In this document: piece by piece, positions 31,697-40,142 of the stretch | Position numbering within the stretch: position 1 is the first letter of the stretch | How the letters are laid out: each line of letters opens with the position of its first letter | Position numbers and translations under genes: made by a program | Notes under the pieces: model-generated | What the model was told of the DNA's origin: nothing | Database searches by the model: none | Seen by the model: the letters and a program-made list of their open reading frames with translations, nothing else | Assembly (NCBI GenBank): GCA_002376715.1 | Contig: DFOK01000062.1 | Span: forward strand, 1-45,256 | Direction: 5' to 3' | DNA: 45,256 nt | DNA from: Bacteroidales bacterium UBA3543 | GTDB lineage: Bacteria; Bacteroidota; Bacteroidia; Bacteroidales; UBA932

Positions 31697-33364
31697 ATGG
31701 GACAATTCTTCACAAATCTATGGCTGCATAACCGCACTATGGTTATCCTCATAGCCATTCTTATTGTTGTCATTCCGTTCCTCTTGTTTTACCTCGCCAA
31801 GGCTAAAAAAGAGCACCCCAAGGGTCTCATAGCTGCTGCGTTGAGTAATATGGGCGAAAGGTTTGGTTATTACATTATGAACGCGGTACTACTGCTCTTC
31901 CTCTGTTCCAAGTTTGGAATAGATGATTCCGTAGCAGGCTGGATTTATGCCGTATTCTATTTTATCATCTACATCTTCAGTCTTCCCGGCGGTAGGATTG
32001 CGGACAGGTTACAGAACTACAAAGGCACCATTATCTCGGGACTTATAGTGATGGCAGTAGGTTACTTGCTCCTTTCCATTCCGATTTTCGGAGAGACCAG
32101 AGGTGTCAACGCCATTCTCGTGTTCACTTGCTTTGCGTTGCTTTTGATTGCATTCGGTAACGGACTTTTCAAAGGAAACCTTCAGGCTATCGTGGGCCAG
32201 ATGTATGACAACTTTGAGGAAGAAGCCGCCAAGAAGGGCCCTGAAGCTCTTGCGTTGGCCAAATCGAAACGCGACAGCGGTTTCCAGATTTTCTATGTGT
32301 TCATCAACATCGGAGGTGTAGTTGCCCCTTTTGTTGCTCCGCTGCTGCGTAGTGCCTGGCTAAAGCTCCAGGGCTATACCTACAATGCGGACCTTCCGCG
32401 TCTCTGCCACAAGTTTCTTGATACCAACGGTGCACTGTCGGAGATTGACAGCGCAAACATTGCCACACTTGCCGAGAGCGTAGGCCATACAGGCGTAGTT
32501 GATGCTGCATTCTGTGACCAGTACCTCAATATCTTCAACACAGGTGTACACTATTCATTCTTGGCTTCCGTGTTTGCAATGCTTCTCTCTCTGACTATTT
32601 TCTTAATAGTGAAGAAAAAACTTCCTACACCTGTAAAAAAGGACAAGAAAGAGGTTCAGGACTATACTCCCGAAGAGAGAGCAGCCAACGCAAAAGAGAT
32701 CAGACAGCGTCTCTATGCACTTTTTGCAGTTCTTGGTGTTGCAGTTTTCTTCTGGTTCGCGTTCCACCAAAACGGTCAGTCACTTTCAGTATTTGCACGT
32801 GACTTTGTCTCGACGGCTGCCATTCCGCCCGAGATATGGCAGTGTATCAATCCTTTCTTTGTGATTACCCTTACTCCGATCTTAATGTTGCTATTTGCTT
32901 CATTTGCACGCCGTGGTAAGCCGGTATCAACACCGAGGAAGATTGCAATCGGTATGTTCATCGCTGCTTGCTCGTATATTTTTCTTATGATTGTTGCCAT
33001 GTATAAGCACTATCCTTCAGGATACGAGTTTGCAGCTCTTAGTGAGGCTGTGAAGGCATCGATGAAGGCAAGTCCTTGGGTACTTATCGTGACCTATTTC
33101 TTCCTCACGGTGGCTGAGCTCTTTATCTCGCCTCTGGGAATTTCATTTGTGACAAAAGTGGCTCCGCGTCATCTCCAGGGTATTTGCCAGGGTCTGTGGC
33201 TTTCCGCTACGGCTGTGGGCAATCTCTTTATTGCCCTCGGTGTTACTATGCTCAACACTTTCCCTCGCCAGTGGGAGACTTGGGCCGTGTTTGCCGCCTT
33301 CTGTCTAATCTCGATGGCAGTTATGGCAGGTATGGTCAAATGGCTGGAAAAGATTACAGCGTAG
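31697..33364 (+). CDS. POT/PTR2-family proton-coupled peptide transporter
   Basis: A 555-residue polytopic protein of the proton-dependent oligopeptide transporter family. The ExxERFxYY-like motif appears as NMGERFGYYIMN near residue 50, and FYFIIYIFSLPGGRIADR near 93 is the second signature. FFWFAFHQNGQSLSVFARD near 350 and SPLGISFVTKVAP near 481 complete the family pattern. It should import di- and tripeptides with protons, which suits the neighbouring dipeptidase gene pepD (inference). It is monocistronic with its own terminator. Confidence 0.93.
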   Translation: MGQFFTNLWLHNRTMVILIAILIVVIPFLLFYLAKAKKEHPKGLIAAALSNMGERFGYYIMNAVLLLFLCSKFGIDDSVAGWIYAVFYFIIYIFSLPGGRIADRLQNYKGTIISGLIVMAVGYLLLSIPIFGETRGVNAILVFTCFALLLIAFGNGLFKGNLQAIVGQMYDNFEEEAAKKGPEALALAKSKRDSGFQIFYVFINIGGVVAPFVAPLLRSAWLKLQGYTYNADLPRLCHKFLDTNGALSEIDSANIATLAESVGHTGVVDAAFCDQYLNIFNTGVHYSFLASVFAMLLSLTIFLIVKKKLPTPVKKDKKEVQDYTPEERAANAKEIRQRLYALFAVLGVAVFFWFAFHQNGQSLSVFARDFVSTAAIPPEIWQCINPFFVITLTPILMLLFASFARRGKPVSTPRKIAIGMFIAACSYIFLMIVAMYKHYPSGYEFAALSEAVKASMKASPWVLIVTYFFLTVAELFISPLGISFVTKVAPRHLQGICQGLWLSATAVGNLFIALGVTMLNTFPRQWETWAVFAAFCLISMAVMAGMVKWLEKITA

Positions 33365-33387
33365 TCTTATTTCATATTTTAGATACT

Positions 33388-33429
33388 AAAGATGCCCGAC
33401 TTTTGTTTGGGCATCTTTATTTTTTTTAT
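33388..33429 (+). terminator. Rho-independent terminator of the peptide transporter gene
   Basis: AAAGATGCCC (33388-33397) pairs perfectly with GGGCATCTTT (33409-33418), followed by a long T-rich run. The same T run supplies the -33 TTTG of the next promoter. Confidence 0.88.
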
Positions 33430-33433
33430 TTTT

Positions 33434-33483
33434 TTTGGAATTTTGCAATTTTTGATATCTTTGTGATATCAAAATGGTATCAC
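33434..33483 (+). promoter_or_regulatory. Promoter with three phased GATATC operator sites (phosphoesterase 1)
   Basis: TTTG at 33434-33437, an 18-base spacer, TATCTTTG at 33456-33463. Overlapping the -7 box and start site are GATATC at 33454, GATATC at 33465 and GGTATC at 33476, exactly 11 bases apart, with spacers TTTGT and AAAAT. The last two sites also form an inverted repeat: GTGATATCA / TGGTATCAC, eight of nine positions, centred on AAA. A near-identical element precedes the SPFH gene. A repressor array is likely; the Arc-like protein at 36071 is the obvious candidate. Confidence 0.75.
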
Positions 33484-33503
33484 AATTTTCATTAACAACC
33501 CAA

Positions 33504-35096
33504 ATGAAGTTTAAAAAGCTATTTCCGATACTTGCAGTCGTACTGCTGACCTTTTCCTGTAACACCAACAACTCCAATATTGACGATATTGCCGACGATG
33601 AGGGAGTTTACGGCTACGCCACATACACAGATGGCCGCCCTATCGCAGGAATGGTCGTTAGCGATGGCTTCAGTGCAGTAATCACCGATAAAGATGGCTT
33701 TTATAGCATTGAGTCACCATCACCCCACGCTTTTTACATATTTGCATCAATTCCGTCAGATTGTAAGATAGTTGAAAATTCCGAAGGCAATCCCGATTTT
33801 TATCACAAATACACGGCAGATCGGAGCAGATATGATTTCAAATTCGAGCGCATGGCAGTGGAGAACGACTTTGTGGTTTATGCGCTTGCCGATCCGCAAT
33901 GCAAGGACAATGTTCACATTGCGCGCTTCGAGTCGGAGACAATTGCGGATATTTTGAAGACACAGAAGAGTGAGAGCCTGCCTATTTACGGGGTCACTCT
34001 GGGAGATATTGTCTATTCTGAGGGAAAACGCAATTGTGCTCCCTATATGGCCGAAATGCGCAAAGTGATGTCATCGCGAAATATTGGTTTTCCGGTGTTT
34101 CAGACTATGGGCAACCACGATGTCTTCGCAAGCGCAACCGAACCCATAGTGGCTCAGGATTTCAATTTGGGCTATCAACGAGATTTCGAGTCAATCTTCG
34201 GTCCCGTCAATTTTTCCTGGAATAGAGGTTCAGTGCATTTCGTCCATATGAGAAATGTCATATTCCGGAGCAATACCGTCTATGATTCGTATGAAGATGG
34301 TTTTACGATGGCTCAGGTGGAGTGGCTAAGACAGGATTTGAAGTATGTTCCAAAAGACAAACTGGTGGTGCTTTGTGTTCATATTCCGCTACTCAAAAAC
34401 AGTGATGGCAATATCCACCTGGTGAGGTTTGCACTCTCTGATTTCGACAATGCCATTGTTTTCTCCGGGCATACTCATTATATGCGTAATGAGCCTGATT
34501 TGCCACTTCCTGAAAAGGTTCATGCAGCCGTCAGCGGAGCCTGGTGGCACTCCGTTCTCAATGGGGACGGTTCGCCCAACGGCTACGGGATCCATTATTT
34601 TAGCGGAAACAAAATTGTCAATTCCATTTACAAAGGTGTAAATGGTAAAATGGCCTCCAGGGAGTATCAGATACGCATGTATCGCGGTAATGCCAAAACA
34701 GGCGGGAAATATGAAAAGTTTCAGTTTCCACTTACACCCGGAGATGTTGTAGCCTCTATTTTCAACAGTTCCTCCGCCTGGCATGTGAAGGTTTTTGAAG
34801 ATGGCGTTTACAGCGGGGATATGCAAAGGATACCTGCCAAACGCTATACAGGTGATGTCATAGGTGCCGACTCAAGTCAGGATTGGTGGGCAATCGGATA
34901 CAATGTAGGCGTAGTCGGTCGTGGTCATGTTTCCGGCACCCGCTCCAACTATATGACTTCAAGTTACGGTACCTGGAAATATACTCTTAAAAATCCTGAA
35001 GCCGATGTCCGTATCGAAGCCACTGATGGATATGGCAACAAATATGTCTGTACACATTTCACACCCGACTTCGATTATTCAGATTTAGGGGAGTAA
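33504..35096 (+). CDS. Calcineurin-like metallophosphoesterase lipoprotein, full length
   Basis: 530 residues from the ATG at 33504. Lipoprotein signal MKFKKLFPILAVVLLTFSC with cysteine at 19. An N-terminal carboxypeptidase-regulatory-like beta domain follows (YGYATYTDGRPIAGMVVSDG near 38). The catalytic domain from about 130 shows ADPQC, GDIVYSEG, MGNHD, VHIPLL and SGHTHY in order, matching the metal ligands of the calcineurin superfamily with DPQ in place of DxH. The C-terminal domain (about 395-530) is the MetallophosC type. It is envelope-anchored and its substrate is unknown. A close paralogue lies 1.1 kb downstream. Confidence 0.9.
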   Translation: MKFKKLFPILAVVLLTFSCNTNNSNIDDIADDEGVYGYATYTDGRPIAGMVVSDGFSAVITDKDGFYSIESPSPHAFYIFASIPSDCKIVENSEGNPDFYHKYTADRSRYDFKFERMAVENDFVVYALADPQCKDNVHIARFESETIADILKTQKSESLPIYGVTLGDIVYSEGKRNCAPYMAEMRKVMSSRNIGFPVFQTMGNHDVFASATEPIVAQDFNLGYQRDFESIFGPVNFSWNRGSVHFVHMRNVIFRSNTVYDSYEDGFTMAQVEWLRQDLKYVPKDKLVVLCVHIPLLKNSDGNIHLVRFALSDFDNAIVFSGHTHYMRNEPDLPLPEKVHAAVSGAWWHSVLNGDGSPNGYGIHYFSGNKIVNSIYKGVNGKMASREYQIRMYRGNAKTGGKYEKFQFPLTPGDVVASIFNSSSAWHVKVFEDGVYSGDMQRIPAKRYTGDVIGADSSQDWWAIGYNVGVVGRGHVSGTRSNYMTSSYGTWKYTLKNPEADVRIEATDGYGNKYVCTHFTPDFDYSDLGE

Positions 35097-35115
35097 TGAA
35101 TGTGTGTGGTTTTTA

Positions 35116-35165
35116 ATTGGAGTTTTAAAAATATAGATATCTTTGTGATATCAAAATGATATTAA
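35116..35165 (+). promoter_or_regulatory. Promoter with three phased GATATC operator sites (SPFH operon)
   Basis: ATTG at 35116-35119, an 18-base spacer and TATCTTTG at 35138-35145. GATATC at 35136, GATATC at 35147 and GATATT at 35158 are again 11 bases apart with spacers TTTGT and AAAAT. From 35136 to 35163 the element differs from that at 33454-33481 at only two positions. It lies immediately before the SPFH ATG, with a predicted leader of about 25 bases. Confidence 0.75.
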
Positions 35166-35177
35166 ATTTTTAAAGAA

Positions 35178-36056
35178 ATGAAACAAGTTCAGGAAAAATT
35201 CATCTCTCCTTCGAATGGCTGGATGATGTTGTTCGTCTCTATTATTGGCATGGCCGTCTGCATAGTGGTGCCTGCTATATTCCTCAGCAAAGGTGGAAGT
35301 GATTGGTGGGGATTGCTTTTCGTTGTTTCCACGATCTTTTTCTTTCTTCTATCGGGTTTGACCATTGTAAATCCGAATGAGAGCAAAGTGGTACTCTTTT
35401 TCGGCAAATATGTCGGGACAATCGTGGACAACGGATTCTTTTTTGTCAATCCTTTTACAAAAAGGACTACCGTTTCCCTCAGGGCACGCAATCTCAATGC
35501 CGATCCCATTAAGGTCAATGATAAGATGGGCAACCCGATCATGATCGGCATCGTACTGGTATGGAGAGTCAAGGACACATTTAAGGCCTCTTTCGAGGTT
35601 GACAATTATGTGAAATTTGTGGATGTACAGAGCGAGGCCGCAATCCGTAATCTTGCAGGTTCCTATCCTTACGACAATCTCGAGGATGAAGAAGCCGCCA
35701 TCACTTTACGCAGCGGGGGCGAAGAAGTTAACGATCTGCTCGAAAAATCTCTTCAGGATCGCCTGAACATTGCAGGCATCGAAGTCATGGAGGCGCGCAT
35801 CAGTTATCTTGCGTATGCTCCGGAAATTGCCAGCGCAATGCTTCAGCGTCAGCAGGCAACAGCCATTGTTGCAGCACGCCACAAAATCGTGGAAGGTGCA
35901 GTGAGTATGGTTCAGATGGCACTCCAGCAACTCTCCGATAAAGAAATCATCGAGCTGGATGAGGAGAAAAAGGCTGCAATGGTGAGCAATCTGATGGTAG
36001 TTCTTACTTCGGATAGAGCCGCGACTCCTATAGTCAATGCCGGCTCACTTTACTAA
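35178..36056 (+). CDS. SPFH/band-7 membrane protein
   Basis: 292 residues: two N-terminal membrane helices (about 15-36 and 44-62), then an SPFH domain (NPNESKVVLFFGKYVGT near 68, NGFFFVNPF near 89, EVMEARISYLAYAPEIASAM near 203). The C-terminal helical part is QRQQATAIVAARHKIVEGAV onward. SPFH proteins form membrane-bound ring scaffolds. It is the first gene of an operon with the Arc-like protein and the second phosphoesterase and starts from the GATATC-array promoter. SPFH genes paired with small Arc-like genes occur in other Bacteroidales as far as I recall; the pair's function is unknown to me. Confidence 0.9.
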   Translation: MKQVQEKFISPSNGWMMLFVSIIGMAVCIVVPAIFLSKGGSDWWGLLFVVSTIFFFLLSGLTIVNPNESKVVLFFGKYVGTIVDNGFFFVNPFTKRTTVSLRARNLNADPIKVNDKMGNPIMIGIVLVWRVKDTFKASFEVDNYVKFVDVQSEAAIRNLAGSYPYDNLEDEEAAITLRSGGEEVNDLLEKSLQDRLNIAGIEVMEARISYLAYAPEIASAMLQRQQATAIVAARHKIVEGAVSMVQMALQQLSDKEIIELDEEKKAAMVSNLMVVLTSDRAATPIVNAGSLY

Positions 36057-36070
36057 TAAAGGACAATGTT

Positions 36071-36259
36071 ATGGCCAAAGAGAAAAAACCATTTGTCCTC
36101 AGGATAGATTCGGAAACATTGGCCTCCCTCGAAAAGTGGGCGGCCGATGAATTCCGCAGTGTCAATGGCCAGCTGGAATATATCATCACCGAAGCCCTCC
36201 GCAAGTCAAAACGGCTGAAAACGGCCAAAAATGAGAAAGCGCAGCCCAATGAATTTTAA
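36071..36259 (+). CDS. Arc-like ribbon-helix-helix DNA-binding protein
   Basis: A 62-residue ribbon-helix-helix protein: strand KPFVLRIDSETL (residues 6-17), first helix ASLEKWAADEF, turn RSVNGQ, second helix LEYIITEALRKSKR, and a short basic tail. Arc-type proteins bind DNA as dimers through the strand, often as arrays on repeated sites. Here the best target is the GATATC array of its own operon and of the upstream phosphoesterase. No toxin gene lies next to it, so a toxin-antitoxin role is not supported. The last 11 bases overlap the next gene in another frame. Confidence 0.88.
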   Translation: MAKEKKPFVLRIDSETLASLEKWAADEFRSVNGQLEYIITEALRKSKRLKTAKNEKAQPNEF

Positions 36260-37406
36260 AAAGATATTCCCTATACTCATAGTTGCGCTGCTGGCATTCT
36301 CATGCAATGGGAGTAATTCTCACATAGATATAGAGGATAAAGGTAATGAAAGAATTTCCGGTTATGCCACTTATACGGATGGCACTCCCATCGTCGGAAT
36401 GGTCGTAAGCGACGGCTTTAGCTGCGTCATTACTGATAAAGAGGGTCATTACTCCATTGAATCACCCTCATCCAACACCTTCTATATCTATGCATCCATC
36501 CCCGCAGACTGCAAGATCGAAGAAAATCCCGATGGAAATCCCGATTTTTACCACAAATACACGGTGGAGCGCAGCATCTATGACTTCAACTTTGAGCGCA
36601 TCGAAATAGAGAACGACTTTGTGCTCTATGCTCTTGCCGATCCGCAGTGCGCCAATGAGAAGCATATTGCCCGTTTTGAGTCGGAGACAGTTGCGGATAT
36701 TAAAGAGACGCAAAAGAGTGAAGAGCTGCCCCCTTACGGTATTACTCTTGGAGATATAGTCTATTCCAAAGGCGTGCGCAATTGCATTCCGCTTATGAAA
36801 GAGATGCGCCGTATTATGTCCAAGAGCCATATCGGATTTCCTATCTTTCAGACAATGGGGAATCATGATGTCTTCGCCAGTACGACGCAGCCCATCGAGG
36901 ATTTAGACTTCAATTTGGGATTTCAGCGCGATTTCGAGAAGTTTTTTGGCCCTATAAACTACTCATGGAATAGAGGTGAGGTGCATTTTATCCACATGAG
37001 GAATATTATCTTCAAGGACAAAAGTGACTTTAGCTCCTATGCAAATGGTTTTACGACCTCGCAGGTGGAGTGGCTCAAGCAGGACTTGATGCATGTCCCT
37101 AAAGATAAGATGGTGGTACTTTGTGTTCACATACCGCTACTTAGAGATATCGGTGCAAATATTGATTCGGTAAGGTCGGCGCTCACCTCTTTTGAAAATG
37201 TCATTGTCTTTTCAGGTCACCTTCACTATATGCTCAATGGACTCAATTTGCCGCTTCCCGAGTTGGTCCATCCTGCCGTGTGCGGAGCCTTTTGGTCTTC
37301 TTCTCTTAAAGGCGATGGCTTGCTAAATGGCTACGGGATCCATTATTTCAGCGGAAATAAGATTGTCAAATCCATTTTCAAGGGTGTGAAGAGCGAAGTT
37401 AAATAG
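36249..37406 (+). CDS. Calcineurin-like metallophosphoesterase lipoprotein, short paralogue
   Basis: 385 residues from the ATG at 36249, giving the lipoprotein signal MNFKKIFPILIVALLAFSC. It follows the upstream phosphoesterase along its whole length: GYATYTDGTPIVGMVVSDG, ADPQC, GDIVYSKG, MGNHD, VHIPLL, GHLHY (GHTHY in the other copy). It stops just after the catalytic domain (SGNKIVKSIFKGVKSEVK), so about 145 residues of C-terminal domain are missing. All metal ligands are kept, so it should be active. It starts inside the Arc-like gene (11-base overlap), which couples its translation to the regulator. Confidence 0.9.
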   Translation: MNFKKIFPILIVALLAFSCNGSNSHIDIEDKGNERISGYATYTDGTPIVGMVVSDGFSCVITDKEGHYSIESPSSNTFYIYASIPADCKIEENPDGNPDFYHKYTVERSIYDFNFERIEIENDFVLYALADPQCANEKHIARFESETVADIKETQKSEELPPYGITLGDIVYSKGVRNCIPLMKEMRRIMSKSHIGFPIFQTMGNHDVFASTTQPIEDLDFNLGFQRDFEKFFGPINYSWNRGEVHFIHMRNIIFKDKSDFSSYANGFTTSQVEWLKQDLMHVPKDKMVVLCVHIPLLRDIGANIDSVRSALTSFENVIVFSGHLHYMLNGLNLPLPELVHPAVCGAFWSSSLKGDGLLNGYGIHYFSGNKIVKSIFKGVKSEVK

Positions 37407-37407
37407 T

Positions 37408-37415
37408 TAACTTTG
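37408..37415 (+). promoter_or_regulatory. Candidate -7 element of corA
   Basis: TAACTTTG fits TAnnTTTG and begins two bases after the end of the short phosphoesterase gene, 33 bases before the corA ATG. No TTTG is seen 18-20 bases upstream. Confidence 0.4.
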
Positions 37416-37447
37416 TGAAACAACCCTCTTTTAAATCTCAAATCTGA

Positions 37448-38512
37448 ATGCCTTACATATCACCCAAAAAGAAAGAAAACATAGGCCTTTCGCCTTACGA
37501 TCTGAAGTTTCGCGGACGGAAACGAGCCGACAAAGTTCGCATGACGGTTTTCGATATAACTCCGGAAAATGTTACCGAAACTCAGATTCACTCAGCAGAG
37601 GAACTTCGCAAATACCGCGACTCTTCATCAATCACCTGGATCAATGTGGATGGATTGCACAACGAGCAGATTATTGGAGATATATCCACCATTTTTTCCA
37701 TTCCTGCCTATATCCTTTCGGATGTGATGGAGCCCTCTTCCCGCCCGCAAACCGAAGCATTCGACAACGGTTTTTTCGTCTCCATAAAAATGTTGGAATC
37801 CGAGGATAAAAAGAATACCGTAGGCGTGGATAACCTGAGCTTGATTGTTATGGACAGAATACTGATTACATTTCAGGAAGAAGAGGGCGATGTGTTTAAT
37901 CCGGTTCGGGACAGAATTCGCAAACACACAACCAAAATCCGCACTTCCGGAGCCGACTATCTGGCCTTTGCCCTGCTCGATGTGGTAATCGACAATTACA
38001 TCTACATTTTGGGTGTTTACGGCGAAAAGGTGGAAGAGCTGGAAGGGCAACTTGTCCTGAATATCAATAAAGATACCTTGAAAATCATCAATTCATTTAA
38101 GCACGAACTAAATGATTTGCGCATAAACATAAAGCCGGCCAAAGAGATGGTGAGCAGTCTGGTAAAGCTGGATACCGAATTGATACAGGAGGAAAATCAG
38201 AAGCACTATAAAGAATTGCAGGACAATATCAATCAGGCGGTGGATTTACTGGACTATTATCGTGAAGTGCTTTATGACGAACTCAGTATGTATCATTCTG
38301 CCATGAGCACAAAGCTGAACGACACGATGAAATTGCTCACCATTTTTTCGGTTATTTTCATTCCGCTTACCTTTATCGTAGGCGTTTATGGAATGAATTT
38401 CAGCAATATGCCCGAGCTTCGAACAGAAAATGGCTACTTTGCCGTATGGGGAGTGATGTTGGTCGCAGTGCTTGTGATGTTGTGGTACTTTAAAAAGAAG
38501 AAATGGTTCTAG
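37448..38512 (+). CDS. corA: CorA-family magnesium/cobalt channel
   Basis: 354 residues. The N-terminal cytoplasmic alpha/beta domain (WINVDGLHNEQIIGDI near 58) is followed by the long stalk helix, and two C-terminal membrane helices frame the signature YGMNFSNMPEL near residue 315. The GMN motif is intact and the basic KKKKWF tail is present. It forms a pentameric magnesium channel. It is probably transcribed from its own weak promoter and ends in a strong terminator. Any tie to the phosphoesterase operon (metal supply) would be inference. Confidence 0.95.
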   Translation: MPYISPKKKENIGLSPYDLKFRGRKRADKVRMTVFDITPENVTETQIHSAEELRKYRDSSSITWINVDGLHNEQIIGDISTIFSIPAYILSDVMEPSSRPQTEAFDNGFFVSIKMLESEDKKNTVGVDNLSLIVMDRILITFQEEEGDVFNPVRDRIRKHTTKIRTSGADYLAFALLDVVIDNYIYILGVYGEKVEELEGQLVLNINKDTLKIINSFKHELNDLRINIKPAKEMVSSLVKLDTELIQEENQKHYKELQDNINQAVDLLDYYREVLYDELSMYHSAMSTKLNDTMKLLTIFSVIFIPLTFIVGVYGMNFSNMPELRTENGYFAVWGVMLVAVLVMLWYFKKKKWF

Positions 38513-38525
38513 AGTCAGTCCACAT

Positions 38526-38565
38526 AACAAACCCCTGAATGTCGTAAAACTTTCAGGGGTTTGTT
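38526..38565. terminator. Bidirectional terminator between corA and the lipoprotein cluster
   Basis: AACAAACCCCTGAA (38526-38539) pairs perfectly over 14 bases with TTCAGGGGTTTGTT (38552-38565). It lies 13 bases after corA and 41 bases beyond the stop of the convergent lipoprotein gene, so it can serve both. Confidence 0.88.
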
Positions 38566-38606
38566 GTTACGCCATTGGCGAGGGGGATTCCTATGGAAGG
38601 AGGGTG

Positions 38607-40142
38607 TTATAGTCCCTTCCAATGGTTCGGAATAGAGTTGTAATTGGTGACATTTGTGTCTTTAAAACAACTACTAATTGGCCATGTTGTCGGACCTGCT
38701 GTGCCTCCACCTCCGTTAAATAACCATAACTTTGGGGCTTCACCTTGTGGCATAGTGTAGTTAGTGCCTACTTCGTAAAAACACGTTGAAAATTGCATCC
38801 ATTTTCCGGCAAATAAGTCAGGGTTGGTAACCGGATCGGGGAAAATATCCGATCTTAATTTAAGATTATGGCAACTAAAAAAGCATTGGTTAAAGTTTGA
38901 TACTTCTCTATTATACTTGAACATATCTGCCGGAATAGTGGTTAAGAATTCGCAGAAGGCGAAACAACCATAGATATCTGTTGTTCCCATATTGAGCAGG
39001 GGATCAAGTATAGATGTCAATAATGTGTCCGGCATAAAGGTTTTTGTATTAAAGAATTCGAGTTGTAGCATCTGTTTCTGTGAGTAATCAAGCTGGTCGG
39101 ATGAAATGGTAATAGTATAAGTGCCCTTTTTGGCGTAAGTATGAGAAGCAATGGTCTTCGAAAGCGTAGCATTTTTCTTTATGTATGATTTGTTCTCATC
39201 TCCCCAATCAATCGTCAGGCTGGTTGGACTTATTGAAGAATTATCCCTTTGCCAAATTTCGTACAACTTATTATCTTGAGGTGTTTTGACTTGATAGCGG
39301 AATTGAGGCTTTTGAATGGTTCCCCAACCTCCGTTTACAGTAGCGGTGTAACGCTTGCCCGGGTCGTATGTCTTCCCGTCGGCTACCGTAGTACCCCATT
39401 CATACGCTGCACCGGTACCAATCACTGTTATTTTCACCTCCCCATTTGACGCAATATCAATCACAGTAGGGTCAAAAGCAAGGTAAAGGGTTACGGTTCT
39501 ATATAAGCCAAAGTGAAGCCCTGAGTCGACATAATCAAGGATGGCTGATCGGGTTCCCGTAGTTGTCTCAACCTTCCAAATCAGCTTTGTGATGTCTCCG
39601 ATCGCCATCGGAACATGATCGAGTGCAAATTTAATTATACTGCTCTGTAAGGTTAAGTTAAAGGTCTGGTTGAGAGCATTGGCATCCGTGTCGCTTAATA
39701 GCAGTTTGCCACTAAGATGACCTGTTTTGTCGCCATATCGCTGAGTCTGCTCCCAGAATTCATTAGTCAACTGCACATTGCCATTCTCATCTAATGAGAG
39801 ACCCTCCACCTTGTAGTAGGCTTTGTAAGTAGTAGCGCCTGTCACCGCTGTTCCTTCAAATTCGTCGCCATTTCCTTTCCAGGTAAAGGTGGATTTGTTG
39901 ACATAGGCTCCGGTAGCATCATATCCGGCCAGCAGGAGTTGATCGCCGGTCTTCCAAGCGAGAGTGCCGCCACTGCCCTGGGTGTTAGAGTCAGTATACG
40001 TCACGCGGGTTTCAGGTGGAATGGATGCCCTGATAGTTACAATCTCTCCCTCATGCTCTCCAGGTTCGGGAATATCAATGTTGCGTTCGCAGCTCGCTGC
40101 CAATATAGCGAGAAGTGCAAAAAAACATAGTTTGAATTTCAT
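38607..40142 (-). CDS. Fimbrillin/PKD-like surface lipoprotein with one LRR-like unit
   Basis: 511 residues from the ATG at 40142 (MKFKLCFFALLAILAASC, lipid cysteine at 18). An N-terminal fimbrillin-like domain (VTIRASIPPETRVTYTD, then LAWKTGDQLLLAGYD) covers about 30-270. A PKD-like domain sits around 300-355 (LTIDWGDE, HTYAKKGTYTITI). The end holds one complete 27-residue unit (starting TDIYGCFAFC, through IPADMFKYN) and the start of a second, then a conserved tail (DIFPDPVTNPDLF, APKLWLF, SSCF). It is paralogous to the gene at 42840, which has six such units. Probably an outer-surface adhesin or binding protein; ligand unknown. Confidence 0.85.
   Translation of the reverse strand: MKFKLCFFALLAILAASCERNIDIPEPGEHEGEIVTIRASIPPETRVTYTDSNTQGSGGTLAWKTGDQLLLAGYDATGAYVNKSTFTWKGNGDEFEGTAVTGATTYKAYYKVEGLSLDENGNVQLTNEFWEQTQRYGDKTGHLSGKLLLSDTDANALNQTFNLTLQSSIIKFALDHVPMAIGDITKLIWKVETTTGTRSAILDYVDSGLHFGLYRTVTLYLAFDPTVIDIASNGEVKITVIGTGAAYEWGTTVADGKTYDPGKRYTATVNGGWGTIQKPQFRYQVKTPQDNKLYEIWQRDNSSISPTSLTIDWGDENKSYIKKNATLSKTIASHTYAKKGTYTITISSDQLDYSQKQMLQLEFFNTKTFMPDTLLTSILDPLLNMGTTDIYGCFAFCEFLTTIPADMFKYNREVSNFNQCFFSCHNLKLRSDIFPDPVTNPDLFAGKWMQFSTCFYEVGTNYTMPQGEAPKLWLFNGGGGTAGPTTWPISSCFKDTNVTNYNSIPNHWKGL

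Noticed and set aside
36071..36259. Antitoxin of a toxin-antitoxin pair
   Set aside because: Neighbours are an SPFH protein and a phosphoesterase lipoprotein; no toxin-like small ORF adjoins it on either side.
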